Shown piece after piece: positions 26,628-35,704 of a stretch of DNA of 64,000 nt. The notes beneath the pieces are model-generated. The model saw only the letters and a list, made by a program, of their open reading frames with translations. It was not told where the DNA came from and ran no database searches. The position numbers were made by a program, and so were the translations under genes. Location: assembly GCF_003634315.1 (NCBI RefSeq), contig NZ_RBXL01000001.1, positions 4,568,501 through 4,632,500 on the forward strand, in the 5' to 3' direction. This DNA is from Thiocapsa rosea (lineage in GTDB: Bacteria > Pseudomonadota > Gammaproteobacteria > Chromatiales > Chromatiaceae). How positions within the stretch are numbered: the first letter of the stretch is position 1; every line of letters starts with the position of its first letter.

Positions 26628-28120
26628 GGCTCTCCCGGATCTCAGGGAACGCCAAGTTTAGTAAAATCAGTGTTCTACGCAGCCAATCTTGGTAAACTTC
26701 CATTCGAACGCTTTTAACTCAATGGAAAACCGATGATTGACCAGAGCCAACTCCTGCGCCTGCTCGGACTGCCGCAGATCGCCATCGACCGCGTCGAGAT
26801 CACGGACGCCGCTGTGCTGGAAATTCATGTGCACAGCACCGAGGAGGGCACGCAGTGCCGGAGCTGCGGCCGACGCATCACTGAGCCGCATGGACTCGGT
26901 GAAGAACGGCGGTTGCGCCATCTGTCGATCTTCGAGCATCGCACCGAAATTCTCATTCGTCCCAAACGGTATCGCTGCCCCGATTGCCGGGATCATCCCA
27001 CCACCACCCAACGGGTGGACTGGTACGACCCGCGCAGCGGCTTCACCCGTGCGTTCGAACACAGCCTGATGCGCGCCCTGATCAACAGCACCCTGGAAGA
27101 CGTCGCGCACAAGGAGGCCGTCACCCCGGAGCACCTCGACGGTATTCTCGATCGGTGCGTCCCGAGCCAGATCGACTGGACGACGCTCACGGCGCTGCCC
27201 GTGCTCGGGCTCGACGAGATCGCCTTGACCAAAGGCCACGGCAATTTCGTGGTGATCGTCAGCGCCAGGGTCGAGGACACCCTGAGCATCCTCGCCGTGC
27301 TCAAGGACCGTAAGCGCGCGACCATCGAGGCGTTTTTGCGCACGATCCCAAAATCCTTGCGGCGCACCGTTCGCGTCGTGTGCACCGACCTGTACAGCGG
27401 CTTCATCGGTGCGGCCAAGGCCGTCTTCGGCACGCACGTCGCCATCTGCGCCGATCGCTTCCATGTCGCGCGTTTGTATCGCGACGCCGTGGAGACGTTG
27501 CGCAAGACAGAACTGCGCCGGCTCAAGCGCGACCTGTCGAAAACCGAGTACGGCGGGCTCAAGAACGTCCATTGGATCCTGCGCAAGCGCGAATCCGACT
27601 TGAGCGCCGAGGAACGGCGGATCCGCGCCCGGTTGTTCGCCTATTCCCCGCAACTCGCGCAAGCTCATGCCCTCAGCCAAGCCCTCACCGAGGTCTACGA
27701 CATGCCCCTGTCCAAAGGTCAGGCCAAGCGCAAACTCAGTGGCTGGATGCGACGGGTCAAGAACGCCGAGATGACGTGTTTTCAATCCTTCCTGAAAACG
27801 TTGCGCCGTCATTGGGACGAGATCACCAATTATTTTACCGAACGACACACGAGCGGTTTCGTCGAAGGTCTCAACAACAAGATCAAAGTATTAAAACGGC
27901 GGTGCTATGGCTTGAGCAACCTGCGCCGGCTCTACCAGAGGGTGTACCTCGATCTGTGCGGTTATCGGGTTTTCGCGCGCTGATCAATGAAAAACAACCG
28001 CTTAAAAATGGCTTGGACGGGGTGCGTCCAGCGATATTTTCAACCAACGTGTTCGGTCAAAATGACTACAACGTCATGTTTTTAAATATTTTAGCGCTTT
28101 CCCTGAATTCCGGGAGAGCC
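26628..28120 (+). mobile_element. ISL3-family insertion sequence, copy 1 (1,493 bp)
   Basis: The ends are imperfect inverted repeats (GGCTCTCCCGGATCTCAGGG / GGCTCTCCCGGAATTCAGGG). An exact 8-bp target duplication AGAAATAC lies at 26620-26627 and 28121-28128. It inserted into the MazG-like gene. Three further copies of the same length are in the window. Confidence 0.95.
26733..27983 (+). CDS. ISL3-family transposase (copy 1)
   Basis: The protein is 416 residues. The N-terminal zinc-finger pairs are CRSCGRR and YRCPDCRDH. The DDE catalytic residues are likely the D in LGLDEIALTKG, the D in CADRFHVARLY and the E in SGFVEGLNNKIK. This order and length are typical of ISL3. It is intact and nearly identical to the other three copies, which suggests recent activity. 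Confidence 0.95.
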   Translation: MIDQSQLLRLLGLPQIAIDRVEITDAAVLEIHVHSTEEGTQCRSCGRRITEPHGLGEERRLRHLSIFEHRTEILIRPKRYRCPDCRDHPTTTQRVDWYDPRSGFTRAFEHSLMRALINSTLEDVAHKEAVTPEHLDGILDRCVPSQIDWTTLTALPVLGLDEIALTKGHGNFVVIVSARVEDTLSILAVLKDRKRATIEAFLRTIPKSLRRTVRVVCTDLYSGFIGAAKAVFGTHVAICADRFHVARLYRDAVETLRKTELRRLKRDLSKTEYGGLKNVHWILRKRESDLSAEERRIRARLFAYSPQLAQAHALSQALTEVYDMPLSKGQAKRKLSGWMRRVKNAEMTCFQSFLKTLRRHWDEITNYFTERHTSGFVEGLNNKIKVLKRRCYGLSNLRRLYQRVYLDLCGYRVFAR

Positions 28121-28140
28121 AGAAATACCACAGCGCATCC

Positions 28141-30011
28141 GGCCTTGATCATCGGTTGGTCCAAAACCGCGTGTTTCGGTAGGCGATCAAGCATCCTGAA
28201 GGAGTGGCAGGAGCGCCGGGGAGGCGTACCCTTGGAAGTGCAAACTGACCGAGGGAAACGCCGTTGTCCGATGCTCCTGCCTGTGTCGACTCTAGTGCAG
28301 ATCGACGCCCCACGCCAATCCACGATCGCTTGGATCGCGCCAAGCACCTGCATGCGGTGGCGCAAGCCCAGCAGGATGGGCAGAGTCAACGCGCGGCGGT
28401 CAGCGGCGCCGGCGTGGCGCGCAGCACCCTGCGTCACTGGAACGCGTCCCCTGCGCCATCGGCGCCGGCGGCGCTGTCGGCCTTCGTCGAGACGCCCGAG
28501 GGCGTGGTGTGGCTGCGCCGGATCCTGGTTGCCGCGCACTGGAGCATCGGCGAGCAGGGCGGCGCGGGCGTGCGCGTGGTCTGCGATTTTCTCGAGCGCA
28601 GTGGGCTGTCGGCATTCATCGGCGCCTCCTACGGTGCGCAGCAGGCGTTCCATGCCGGCTTGGAGGAGCAGATCGTCACCGCCGCCACCGAACTGCGCGG
28701 GACGCTGGCCCAAGCCATGCCCCATCGCACACTGAGCATCGCCGAAGATGAGACGTGGAAAGACGGCATGCGTTTGGTGGGCATCGATGCGGTCTCGAAC
28801 TTCATCCTGCTCGAGCACAGGAGCGATGAGCGCTCGGCGGCGGCCTGGACACGGGCGCTCGAGGGTGGACTCGAGGGGCTGAATGTCACGGTGGTGCAAG
28901 GCACCAGCGATGAGGCCAAGGGGCTGTTGGCGCATGTCGAGCGTGATCTGGGCGCACACCATGCCACGGACCTGTTTCATCTGCAGCATGAGGTCAGCCA
29001 GGCGATGAGTCTGTCGCTGAAGCGCGCCGAGCAACAGGCCGAGACGGCGGAGACCGAGGCGAAGGCGCGCTGGCAAGACGAATGCGCCGCCGAGCAGGCC
29101 TATCATCGGCGCCGCCACGGCCCCGGGCGCCCGCCGGCGTTCGCCGCGCGCATCGACGAGGCGCTGAGCGCTTACGTCCAAGCCAGCCTTGCGCGCGAGC
29201 AGGCCCACGCGCACCGCGCCGAGGCCAAAGCCCTGATCGGTGCGTTCAGCGAGGTCGATCATCCCTACGAGATCCAACAGGGACAGGCGCAAACCCCCGA
29301 GCAGTTGGAGGCGCGTCTGGGAACGCTGTTTGCGCGCCTGGAGGCGATCGCCGAGGAAGCGGATCTTTCCGAGCGTCTCTGCGCACATCTGGCCAAGGCG
29401 AAGCGCCTGACTCAAAGCCTCGTCGCCACGCTGACCTTCTTCTTCATGATGGTCAACACCCGGGTGCAGGCGCTGGACCTGGCACCGGCCATCGAGCAGG
29501 CGATGCTCGACGATCTGATCCCGGCGCTTTATCTGGAGCGCGTCGCCGCACGCAGCACCCGCGCCGAGCCCCGTCATCGACTCCGAGCACTGAGTGCGCA
29601 GCGTCTCGCCCCGCTGAGGCAGCCCTCGCACCCGATCCAGTCGCTGGATCCGCAGACCCGTCACCATCTCGAGCAGGTCGCCGGGGAGTGTGCCGATCTG
29701 TTCCAGCGCAGCAGCTCCTGTGTCGAGGGACGCAACGGCTTCCTCGCGCTCTATCAGCATGGGCATCACCGACTCAGCCCGCGCAAGCAGCAGGTCTTGA
29801 CCGCCCTGCACAACTTTGCGATCAAGCGGCCCGACGGCACCACGGCCGCCGAGCGCTTCTTCGCTCAACCCCACCCATCCTTGTTCGAGCAGGTGCTCGA
29901 GCGCATGCCCTGGCCCGCCCGACCGGCCCGACGACGACCGCGCCCGGCAAGGCAGCCTTACCTCGTTCCTGTGGCGGCTTAGCAACAGTGGACCAATCGA
30001 TGATCAAGGCC
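28141..30011 (+). mobile_element. 1,871-bp insertion sequence with DUF6399-type transposase
   Basis: The terminal inverted repeats GGCCTTGATCATCGGTTGG... and its counterpart match at 21 of 22 bases. The 8-bp target duplication GCGCATCC lies at 28133-28140 and 30012-30019. It inserted 12 bp (plus the duplicated bases) from the ISL3 copy, into the same MazG-like gene. Only one reading frame fills the element. Confidence 0.92.
28264..29982 (+). CDS. DUF6399-type putative transposase
   Basis: The frame is 572 codons and starts at TTG 28264 or a nearby codon; no good ATG is present in frame. An HTH-like N-terminus (SQRAAVSGAGVARSTLRHWN) is followed by a core with three candidate acidic residues in DDE order: D in SIAEDETWKDG, D in HATDLFHLQHEV, and E in SSSCVEGRNGFLAL. 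A coiled region lies between the second D and the E. The C-terminal block (LHNFAIKRPDGTTAAERFF) is the part that gives the DUF6399 name. The bounded element with inverted repeats and target duplication shows it mobilises DNA. Confidence 0.85.
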   Translation: MSDAPACVDSSADRRPTPIHDRLDRAKHLHAVAQAQQDGQSQRAAVSGAGVARSTLRHWNASPAPSAPAALSAFVETPEGVVWLRRILVAAHWSIGEQGGAGVRVVCDFLERSGLSAFIGASYGAQQAFHAGLEEQIVTAATELRGTLAQAMPHRTLSIAEDETWKDGMRLVGIDAVSNFILLEHRSDERSAAAWTRALEGGLEGLNVTVVQGTSDEAKGLLAHVERDLGAHHATDLFHLQHEVSQAMSLSLKRAEQQAETAETEAKARWQDECAAEQAYHRRRHGPGRPPAFAARIDEALSAYVQASLAREQAHAHRAEAKALIGAFSEVDHPYEIQQGQAQTPEQLEARLGTLFARLEAIAEEADLSERLCAHLAKAKRLTQSLVATLTFFFMMVNTRVQALDLAPAIEQAMLDDLIPALYLERVAARSTRAEPRHRLRALSAQRLAPLRQPSHPIQSLDPQTRHHLEQVAGECADLFQRSSSCVEGRNGFLALYQHGHHRLSPRKQQVLTALHNFAIKRPDGTTAAERFFAQPHPSLFEQVLERMPWPARPARRRPRPARQPYLVPVAA

Positions 30012-30255
30012 GCGCATCCCCAAACTCTTCTTCGAGAGCCTCCTTAAAGCCAGGATAAGCCGCTTTTTCGCGACGATACTTTTTTGCAGCAGCCATAATG
30101 CTGCCAACTTCCCCATAAAGCCCCATCAGTATGGGAGTAAGTTCTTCAACCGAGAATCTGTCAGTTTCGACTATTGCCCTTTCATACTCTTGAAGTGGAA
30201 TAGCGCCCTTCAACTCAGCGAGCCTTTCTGGTCTTATGATTTCCATAGTTGTCAT
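30012..30255 (-). pseudogene. MazG-like pyrophosphohydrolase, N-terminal fragment (IS-interrupted)
   Basis: It reads MTTMEIIRPERLAELKG... (or from the second Met at 30246) and carries the MazG helix pair GLYGEVGSIM and EALEEEFGDA, then breaks at the IS boundary. After removal of both insertions and one duplicate of each target site it continues without a shift as EEFGDALWYFSALC, the canonical MazG EExGD..W motif. MazG enzymes hydrolyse (d)NTPs to monophosphates. The interrupted gene cannot make the full protein. Confidence 0.85.
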
Positions 30256-30492
30256 TGAAAATTTGTTGCGTCAGTAATTGGCGGAGATATTAGAGCGCCG
30301 TGAAAACGGTCCATTCTTAGTCATTAAGGAGAACTCATTCTGATAATATTTATAATGGACACTAATGCGATGCAGCCAGAATAATACGAAGTGCAGCTGA
30401 TTGGGGGCAGAGGCAATACTGCGTTGTCATAGGTGCATGTTTCAGAGAATGCAGCATTGGGCATCAGACATCATCGCAATTGATCCGGCGTT

Positions 30493-31158
30493 TCACACAG
30501 TTTTACCAGTACCTTGGTCAACACGTTGATGAGAATCCAAAAACTGGCACGGGTCTGACACTATCAAATTTATATTACTTCGGTTATCTCGAATGATTGC
30601 CGAGATCAGCCTGCGAGCTGCTGCTGAGTCTGAGAGGCTTGTCTTTTTGTAGTTTCGAATTCTCCCGTAAGCAATTGACTCTAGGTCTACAGTTTGAGCC
30701 TGGCTGCCGAAGTACAAAAAATAACGTGAAATAATAACTTGATCGGAGTGCTTAGTATCACGATGTAAGTTCCCAAGGTTTGGTGTACCATCTGGATTGC
30801 TGTGATGAGAGTCCTCTTGTAACCACTCACCCATCTCATTCTTATGGTATATATTATCTCCGAGCATCAGTACTCTACTCCCGTTGCGCAGAGGTTTTTT
30901 TAAGGAAAAGCGAGCATCATCCCAGTAGGACTGAAAGCTAATCTTCTCCGTTACTTTCATCAAGAGTATACATTTCTTTTTCACACTTCCAAGGGTGCTA
31001 CCGCCAACCCCCATGACCCAGTCATCGACCCTAGCTGCTTTACGGATGCCTGGCTTACAAGTCGCTAAAGTGCAAAAGCCATGGAATGGATTTGGCGCAA
31101 AACCATAATCTCTTGTAATAGCGTACACGTATAAATAGGAGTTTGGCTCTATCAACAT
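30493..31158 (-). CDS. Nmad2-like (nucleotide-modification-associated domain 2) protein
   Basis: From ATG 31158 the protein is 221 residues and begins MLIEPNSYLYVYAITRDYG. The block FAPNPFHGFCTLATCKP...VDDWVMGVGG (about 15-48) matches the Nmad2 signature. Later KKKCILLMKVTEKISF, and RVLMLGDNIYH follow. Nmad2 was named for its linkage to DNA-base-modification genes; its biochemical role is not established to my knowledge. It overlaps the TIR gene by 7 bp, so the two are co-translated. The gene is AT-rich compared with the flanking island. Confidence 0.7.
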   Translation of the reverse strand: MLIEPNSYLYVYAITRDYGFAPNPFHGFCTLATCKPGIRKAARVDDWVMGVGGSTLGSVKKKCILLMKVTEKISFQSYWDDARFSLKKPLRNGSRVLMLGDNIYHKNEMGEWLQEDSHHSNPDGTPNLGNLHRDTKHSDQVIISRYFLYFGSQAQTVDLESIAYGRIRNYKKTSLSDSAAARRLISAIIRDNRSNINLIVSDPCQFLDSHQRVDQGTGKTV

Positions 31159-31640
31159 ACTACATTTCCGCCATCGGTCTTTTGGGATGGCGTGCCATCT
31201 GGATTCTGAAATTGGCTCCTGCCTTCTAGGGCATCGATAATTGAACCTGATCTCCAACCGACAATCGAGGTAGAGTATTTCTTTAGGTTTTCTGGGATTT
31301 CGACTTGATCCTTCAGTCCATTCTCATAGACCCCAATTATTGGCTTACCGAGTTGATGGGCGGCTCGAATTTCCCAGTTTACCCATCGCCTTTGATGGGT
31401 CTCCTTGCCAATAACAACTATAATCTGGCTAGCCCATCGCATCTTCATTCGCAAAAGCCGTGCAATAGTACGGTCACTAATCATGTTTTGATCAAGGCGT
31501 TTCTGATTTTCTGGCTTAACCCTTATAGAACTATTTCGTAATTGGTACCCCTTGCCAGATAACATTGCTGTCAGACCGTCGACGCTCGCGTCATCCTTGT
31601 GGTGATGGCTTACGAAAACATTCTTTATCTTATCAGGCAT
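31152..31640 (-). CDS. Small TIR-like (DUF1863/ThsB-type) protein
   Basis: From ATG 31640, preceded by AGGAAAGG, the protein is 162 residues. It begins KNVFVSHHHKDDASVDGL and has ASQIIVVIGKETHQRRWVNWEIRAA, with the probable catalytic glutamate in NWEI, then GKPIIGVYENG. The size and order resemble ThsB-type TIRs, which make NAD-derived signals in Thoeris. There is no ThsA-like partner; the Nmad2 gene takes that place. An IS630 remnant ends 30 bp upstream and may supply or block its promoter. Confidence 0.75.
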   Translation of the reverse strand: MPDKIKNVFVSHHHKDDASVDGLTAMLSGKGYQLRNSSIRVKPENQKRLDQNMISDRTIARLLRMKMRWASQIIVVIGKETHQRRWVNWEIRAAHQLGKPIIGVYENGLKDQVEIPENLKKYSTSIVGWRSGSIIDALEGRSQFQNPDGTPSQKTDGGNVVC

Positions 31641-31669
31641 TCCTTTCCTCCACTGAAAATTCCTATACC

Positions 31670-32282
31670 TCATATAGGCACAAGCTCGCATTTCTTGAAT
31701 GCCTGGAATTTCAGCGTGAGTAAAGAGTCCAGCTCCTTCTTGTGCGTGGTGTGCGTTTGTTTTAGGCAGTCGGTGATTGCATCTCGGAACTCGGCGAAAT
31801 TGGGGTAGTATTTCGAGTAGAGGACTTTTTTCTTGACGAACTTCCACAGCCTCTCGATCAGGTTTAAATTCGGTGAATAGGCGGGAAGGTAAAGCAATTC
31901 GATATTCAGTTGCGAAGCCAGCGCTGTGACGATATTGCACTTCTGATAGCGCGCATTGTCCATAACCAACGTGATCGGCACGTCGAGATTCAGCATAGCA
32001 ATGCGTCGTAACAAGTCGCAGACGCTTTCTGCGGTGATATAGGTATCGTTCGTCACCATCACCAGTTCATGTGTGATCGCGTTCAGCGCACCGAGCACAT
32101 TGAAACGCTTTCTCCCGGCGGAAGTCTTTACAAAGAGACGGGAGAATGACCACAGAATACCGAGAAAGGCACCCAATACAAAGTGAGCAGCATCGACAAA
32201 AAAATAGCGCGTTTGCCCTGTCTCGCTTCTTCGAGTCGCGGCTCTAACTTGTTGATACGAAAATGCTCTTGCTCCTCAGGGT
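31670..32282 (-). pseudogene. IS630-family transposase, N-terminally truncated by ISL3 copy 2
   Basis: The DDE domain is visible: RYFFVDAAHFVLGAFLG (first D), ITLVMDNARYQKC (second D), LPAYSPNLNLIERLWKFVKK (E). The upstream part (EHFRINKLEPRLEEARQGKRA) is in another frame; the two join at a run of seven T (A on the + strand, 32198-32204), consistent with a -1 slip. The ISL3 copy cuts the gene at 32282, so the N-terminal half is missing. Confidence 0.8.
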
Positions 32283-33775
32283 GGCTCTCCCGGAATTCAG
32301 GGAAAGCGCTAAAATATTTAAAAACATGACGTTGTAGTCATTTTGACCGAACACGTTGGTTGAAAATATCGCTGGACGCACCCCGTCCAAGCCATTTTTA
32401 AGCGGTTGTTTTTCATTGATCAGCGCGCGAAAACCCGATAACCGCACAGATCGAGGTACACCCTCTGGTAGAGCCGGCGCAGGTTGCTCAAGCCATAGCA
32501 CCGCCGTTTTAATACTTTGATCTTGTTGTTGAGACCTTCGACGAAACCGCTCGTGTGTCGTTCGGTAAAATAATTGGTGATCTCGTCCCAATGACGGCGC
32601 AACGTTTTCAGGAAGGATTGAAAACACGTCATCTCGGCGTTCTTGACCCGTCGCATCCAGCCACTGAGTTTGCGCTTGGCCTGACCTTTGGACAGGGGCA
32701 TGTCGTAGACCTCGGTGAGGGCTTGGCTGAGGGCATGAGCTTGCGCGAGTTGCGGGGAATAGGCGAACAACCGGGCGCGGATCCGCCGTTCCTCGGCGCT
32801 CAAGTCGGATTCGCGCTTGCGCAGGATCCAATGGACGTTCTTGAGCCCGCCGTACTCGGTTTTCGACAGGTCGCGCTTGAGCCGGCGCAGTTCTGTCTTG
32901 CGCAACGTCTCCACGGCGTCGCGATACAAACGCGCGACATGGAAGCGATCGGCGCAGATGGCGACGTGCGTGCCGAAGACGGCCTTGGCCGCACCGATGA
33001 AGCCGCTGTACAGGTCGGTGCACACGACGCGAACGGTGCGCCGCAAGGATTTTGGGATCGTGCGCAAAAACGCCTCGATGGTCGCGCGCTTACGGTCCTT
33101 GAGCACGGCGAGGATGCTCAGGGTGTCCTCGACCCTGGCGCTGACGATCACCACGAAATTGCCGTGGCCTTTGGTCAAGGCGATCTCGTCGAGCCCGAGC
33201 ACGGGCAGCGCCGTGAGCGTCGTCCAGTCGATCTGGCTCGGGACGCACCGATCGAGAATACCGTCGAGGTGCTCCGGGGTGACGGCCTCCTTGTGCGCGA
33301 CGTCTTCCAGGGTGCTGTTGATCAGGGCGCGCATCAGGCTGTGTTCGAACGCACGGGTGAAGCCGCTGCGCGGGTCATACCAGTCCACCCGTTGGGTGGT
33401 GGTGGGATGATCCCGGCAATCGGGGCAGCGATACCGTTTGGGCCGAATGAGGATTTCAGTGCGATGCTCGAAGATCGGCAAATGGCGCAACCGCCGTTCT
33501 TCACCGAGTCCATGCGGCTCGGTGATGCGTCGGCCGCAGCTCCGGCACTGCGTGCCCTCCTCGGTGCTGTGCACATGAATTTCCAGCACAGCGGCGTCCG
33601 TGATCTCGACGCGGTCGATGGCGATCTGCGGCAGTCCGAGCAGGCGCAGGAGTTGGCTCTGGTCAATCATCGGTTTTCCATTGAGTTAAAAGCGTTCGAA
33701 TGGAAGTTTACCAAGATTGGCTGCGTAGAACACTGATTTTACTAAACTTGGCGTTCCCTGAGATCCGGGAGAGCC
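32283..33775 (-). mobile_element. ISL3-family insertion sequence, copy 2 (1,493 bp)
   Basis: It has the same ends and length as copy 1, in reverse orientation. It differs from the other copies by a handful of substitutions clustered at 33380-33530. The left flank is CTCAGGGT; the right flank is CTCAG followed at once by copy 3, so a simple target duplication cannot be shown. Confidence 0.92.
32420..33670 (-). CDS. ISL3-family transposase (copy 2)
   Basis: It is 416 residues and the same as copy 1 except for at least one change (HLPIFEH in place of HLSIFEH). Zinc-finger and DDE motifs are intact. It faces away from copy 1. Confidence 0.94.
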   Translation of the reverse strand: MIDQSQLLRLLGLPQIAIDRVEITDAAVLEIHVHSTEEGTQCRSCGRRITEPHGLGEERRLRHLPIFEHRTEILIRPKRYRCPDCRDHPTTTQRVDWYDPRSGFTRAFEHSLMRALINSTLEDVAHKEAVTPEHLDGILDRCVPSQIDWTTLTALPVLGLDEIALTKGHGNFVVIVSARVEDTLSILAVLKDRKRATIEAFLRTIPKSLRRTVRVVCTDLYSGFIGAAKAVFGTHVAICADRFHVARLYRDAVETLRKTELRRLKRDLSKTEYGGLKNVHWILRKRESDLSAEERRIRARLFAYSPQLAQAHALSQALTEVYDMPLSKGQAKRKLSGWMRRVKNAEMTCFQSFLKTLRRHWDEITNYFTERHTSGFVEGLNNKIKVLKRRCYGLSNLRRLYQRVYLDLCGYRVFAR

Positions 33776-33780
33776 CTCAG

Positions 33781-35273
33781 GGCTCTCCCGGAATTCAGGG
33801 AAAGCGCTAAAATATTTAAAAACATGACGTTGTAGTCATTTTGACCGAACACGTTGGTTGAAAATATCGCTGGACGCACCCCGTCCAAGCCATTTTTAAG
33901 CGGTTGTTTTTCATTGATCAGCGCGCGAAAACCCGATAACCGCACAGATCGAGGTACACCCTCTGGTAGAGCCGGCGCAGGTTGCTCAAGCCATAGCACC
34001 GCCGTTTTAATACTTTGATCTTGTTGTTGAGACCTTCGACGAAACCGCTCGTGTGTCGTTCGGTAAAATAATTGGTGATCTCGTCCCAATGACGGCGCAA
34101 CGTTTTCAGGAAGGATTGAAAACACGTCATCTCGGCGTTCTTGACCCGTCGCATCCAGCCACTGAGTTTGCGCTTGGCCTGACCTTTGGACAGGGGCATG
34201 TCGTAGACCTCGGTGAGGGCTTGGCTGAGGGCATGAGCTTGCGCGAGTTGCGGGGAATAGGCGAACAACCGGGCGCGGATCCGCCGTTCCTCGGCGCTCA
34301 AGTCGGATTCGCGCTTGCGCAGGATCCAATGGACGTTCTTGAGCCCGCCGTACTCGGTTTTCGACAGGTCGCGCTTGAGCCGGCGCAGTTCTGTCTTGCG
34401 CAACGTCTCCACGGCGTCGCGATACAAACGCGCGACATGGAAGCGATCGGCGCAGATGGCGACGTGCGTGCCGAAGACGGCCTTGGCCGCACCGATGAAG
34501 CCGCTGTACAGGTCGGTGCACACGACGCGAACGGTGCGCCGCAAGGATTTTGGGATCGTGCGCAAAAACGCCTCGATGGTCGCGCGCTTACGGTCCTTGA
34601 GCACGGCGAGGATGCTCAGGGTGTCCTCGACCCTGGCGCTGACGATCACCACGAAATTGCCGTGGCCTTTGGTCAAGGCGATCTCGTCGAGCCCGAGCAC
34701 GGGCAGCGCCGTGAGCGTCGTCCAGTCGATCTGGCTCGGGACGCACCGATCGAGAATACCGTCGAGGTGCTCCGGGGTGACGGCCTCCTTGTGCGCGACG
34801 TCTTCCAGGGTGCTGTTGATCAGGGCGCGCATCAGGCTGTGTTCGAACGCACGGGTGAAGCCGCTGCGCGGGTCGTACCAGTCCACCCGTTGGGTGGTGG
34901 TGGGATGATCCCGGCAATCGGGGCAGCGATACCGTTTGGGACGAATGAGAATTTCGGTGCGATGCTCGAAGATCGACAGATGGCGCAACCGCCGTTCTTC
35001 ACCGAGTCCATGCGGCTCAGTGATGCGTCGGCCGCAGCTCCGGCACTGCGTGCCCTCCTCGGTGCTGTGCACATGAATTTCCAGCACAGCGGCGTCCGTG
35101 ATCTCGACGCGGTCGATGGCGATCTGCGGCAGTCCGAGCAGGCGCAGGAGTTGGCTCTGGTCAATCATCGGTTTTCCATTGAGTTAAAAGCGTTCGAATG
35201 GAAGTTTACCAAGATTGGCTGCGTAGAACACTGATTTTACTAAACTTGGCGTTCCCTGAGATCCGGGAGAGCC
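33781..35273 (-). mobile_element. ISL3-family insertion sequence, copy 3 (1,493 bp), tandem with copy 2
   Basis: It lies in the same orientation as copy 2 with only five bases (CTCAG, 33776-33780) between them. The abutted ends form a GGAGAGCCC-TCA-GGGCTCTCC palindrome. The right flank (TACAACTT) does not match any left flank, so the neighbouring DNA has been rearranged. Confidence 0.92.
33918..35168 (-). CDS. ISL3-family transposase (copy 3)
   Basis: It is 416 residues with a protein sequence identical to copies 1 and 4. Transcription from the abutted copy 2/copy 3 ends could be altered by the hybrid junction. Confidence 0.94.
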   Translation of the reverse strand: MIDQSQLLRLLGLPQIAIDRVEITDAAVLEIHVHSTEEGTQCRSCGRRITEPHGLGEERRLRHLSIFEHRTEILIRPKRYRCPDCRDHPTTTQRVDWYDPRSGFTRAFEHSLMRALINSTLEDVAHKEAVTPEHLDGILDRCVPSQIDWTTLTALPVLGLDEIALTKGHGNFVVIVSARVEDTLSILAVLKDRKRATIEAFLRTIPKSLRRTVRVVCTDLYSGFIGAAKAVFGTHVAICADRFHVARLYRDAVETLRKTELRRLKRDLSKTEYGGLKNVHWILRKRESDLSAEERRIRARLFAYSPQLAQAHALSQALTEVYDMPLSKGQAKRKLSGWMRRVKNAEMTCFQSFLKTLRRHWDEITNYFTERHTSGFVEGLNNKIKVLKRRCYGLSNLRRLYQRVYLDLCGYRVFAR

Positions 35274-35704
35274 TACAACTTGCCGACAATTGCAGTGGGC
35301 TTCATGTTCTGCAATCGTTGGGCACTAACCTAGAGGAGGTCCAGGCATCATACTCCAAACCAAAGGACTATTTTCTGGAACTGGCAGCCAATGGTATTGC
35401 TTTTCTAAACTTATCCTATCACTATATCGGAGAAAAAATTGTATTGAGAGACCATAGAACTATTCTTGCGGAAGCATACGAATTTAACAGACAAATACTC
35501 AAGCAGGCTGAACGAGCAATTTTATGCGGAGAAGCGAGCAAACAAAAATGGAATGCGCCACTCTCGTCCACACAATACATAGCGATTCATCCGGATATCC
35601 GCAATCGCAATCACCCGAGACGTATTGATAAATGGAATGCATGGTGGCAACCAAATGCAATAAAAGGAAAATTCCCTAGCTTGATAATACACAGAAATGG
35701 CTGA
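35274..35704 (+). pseudogene. Truncated gene end, possibly UDG-fold
   Basis: The frame enters directly from the ISL3 right end and runs 143 codons to TGA, with no start of its own. It reads LQLADNCSGLHVLQSLG..., NGIAFLNLSYHYIGEK, RAILCGEASKQKWN, and YIAIHPDIRNRNHPRRIDKW. The order of a middle hydrophobic N.. strand, a CGEA strand and a late HP..RN motif resembles the C-terminal half of UDG-superfamily proteins such as the one at 25024. The match is weak; the truncation is clear. The DNA is AT-rich. Confidence 0.5.

Noticed and set aside
32555-33736. 393-codon frame antisense to each ISL3 transposase
   Set aside because: It is present in all four copies only because the DNA is nearly identical; it has no motif, while the sense frame has zinc-finger and DDE residues.
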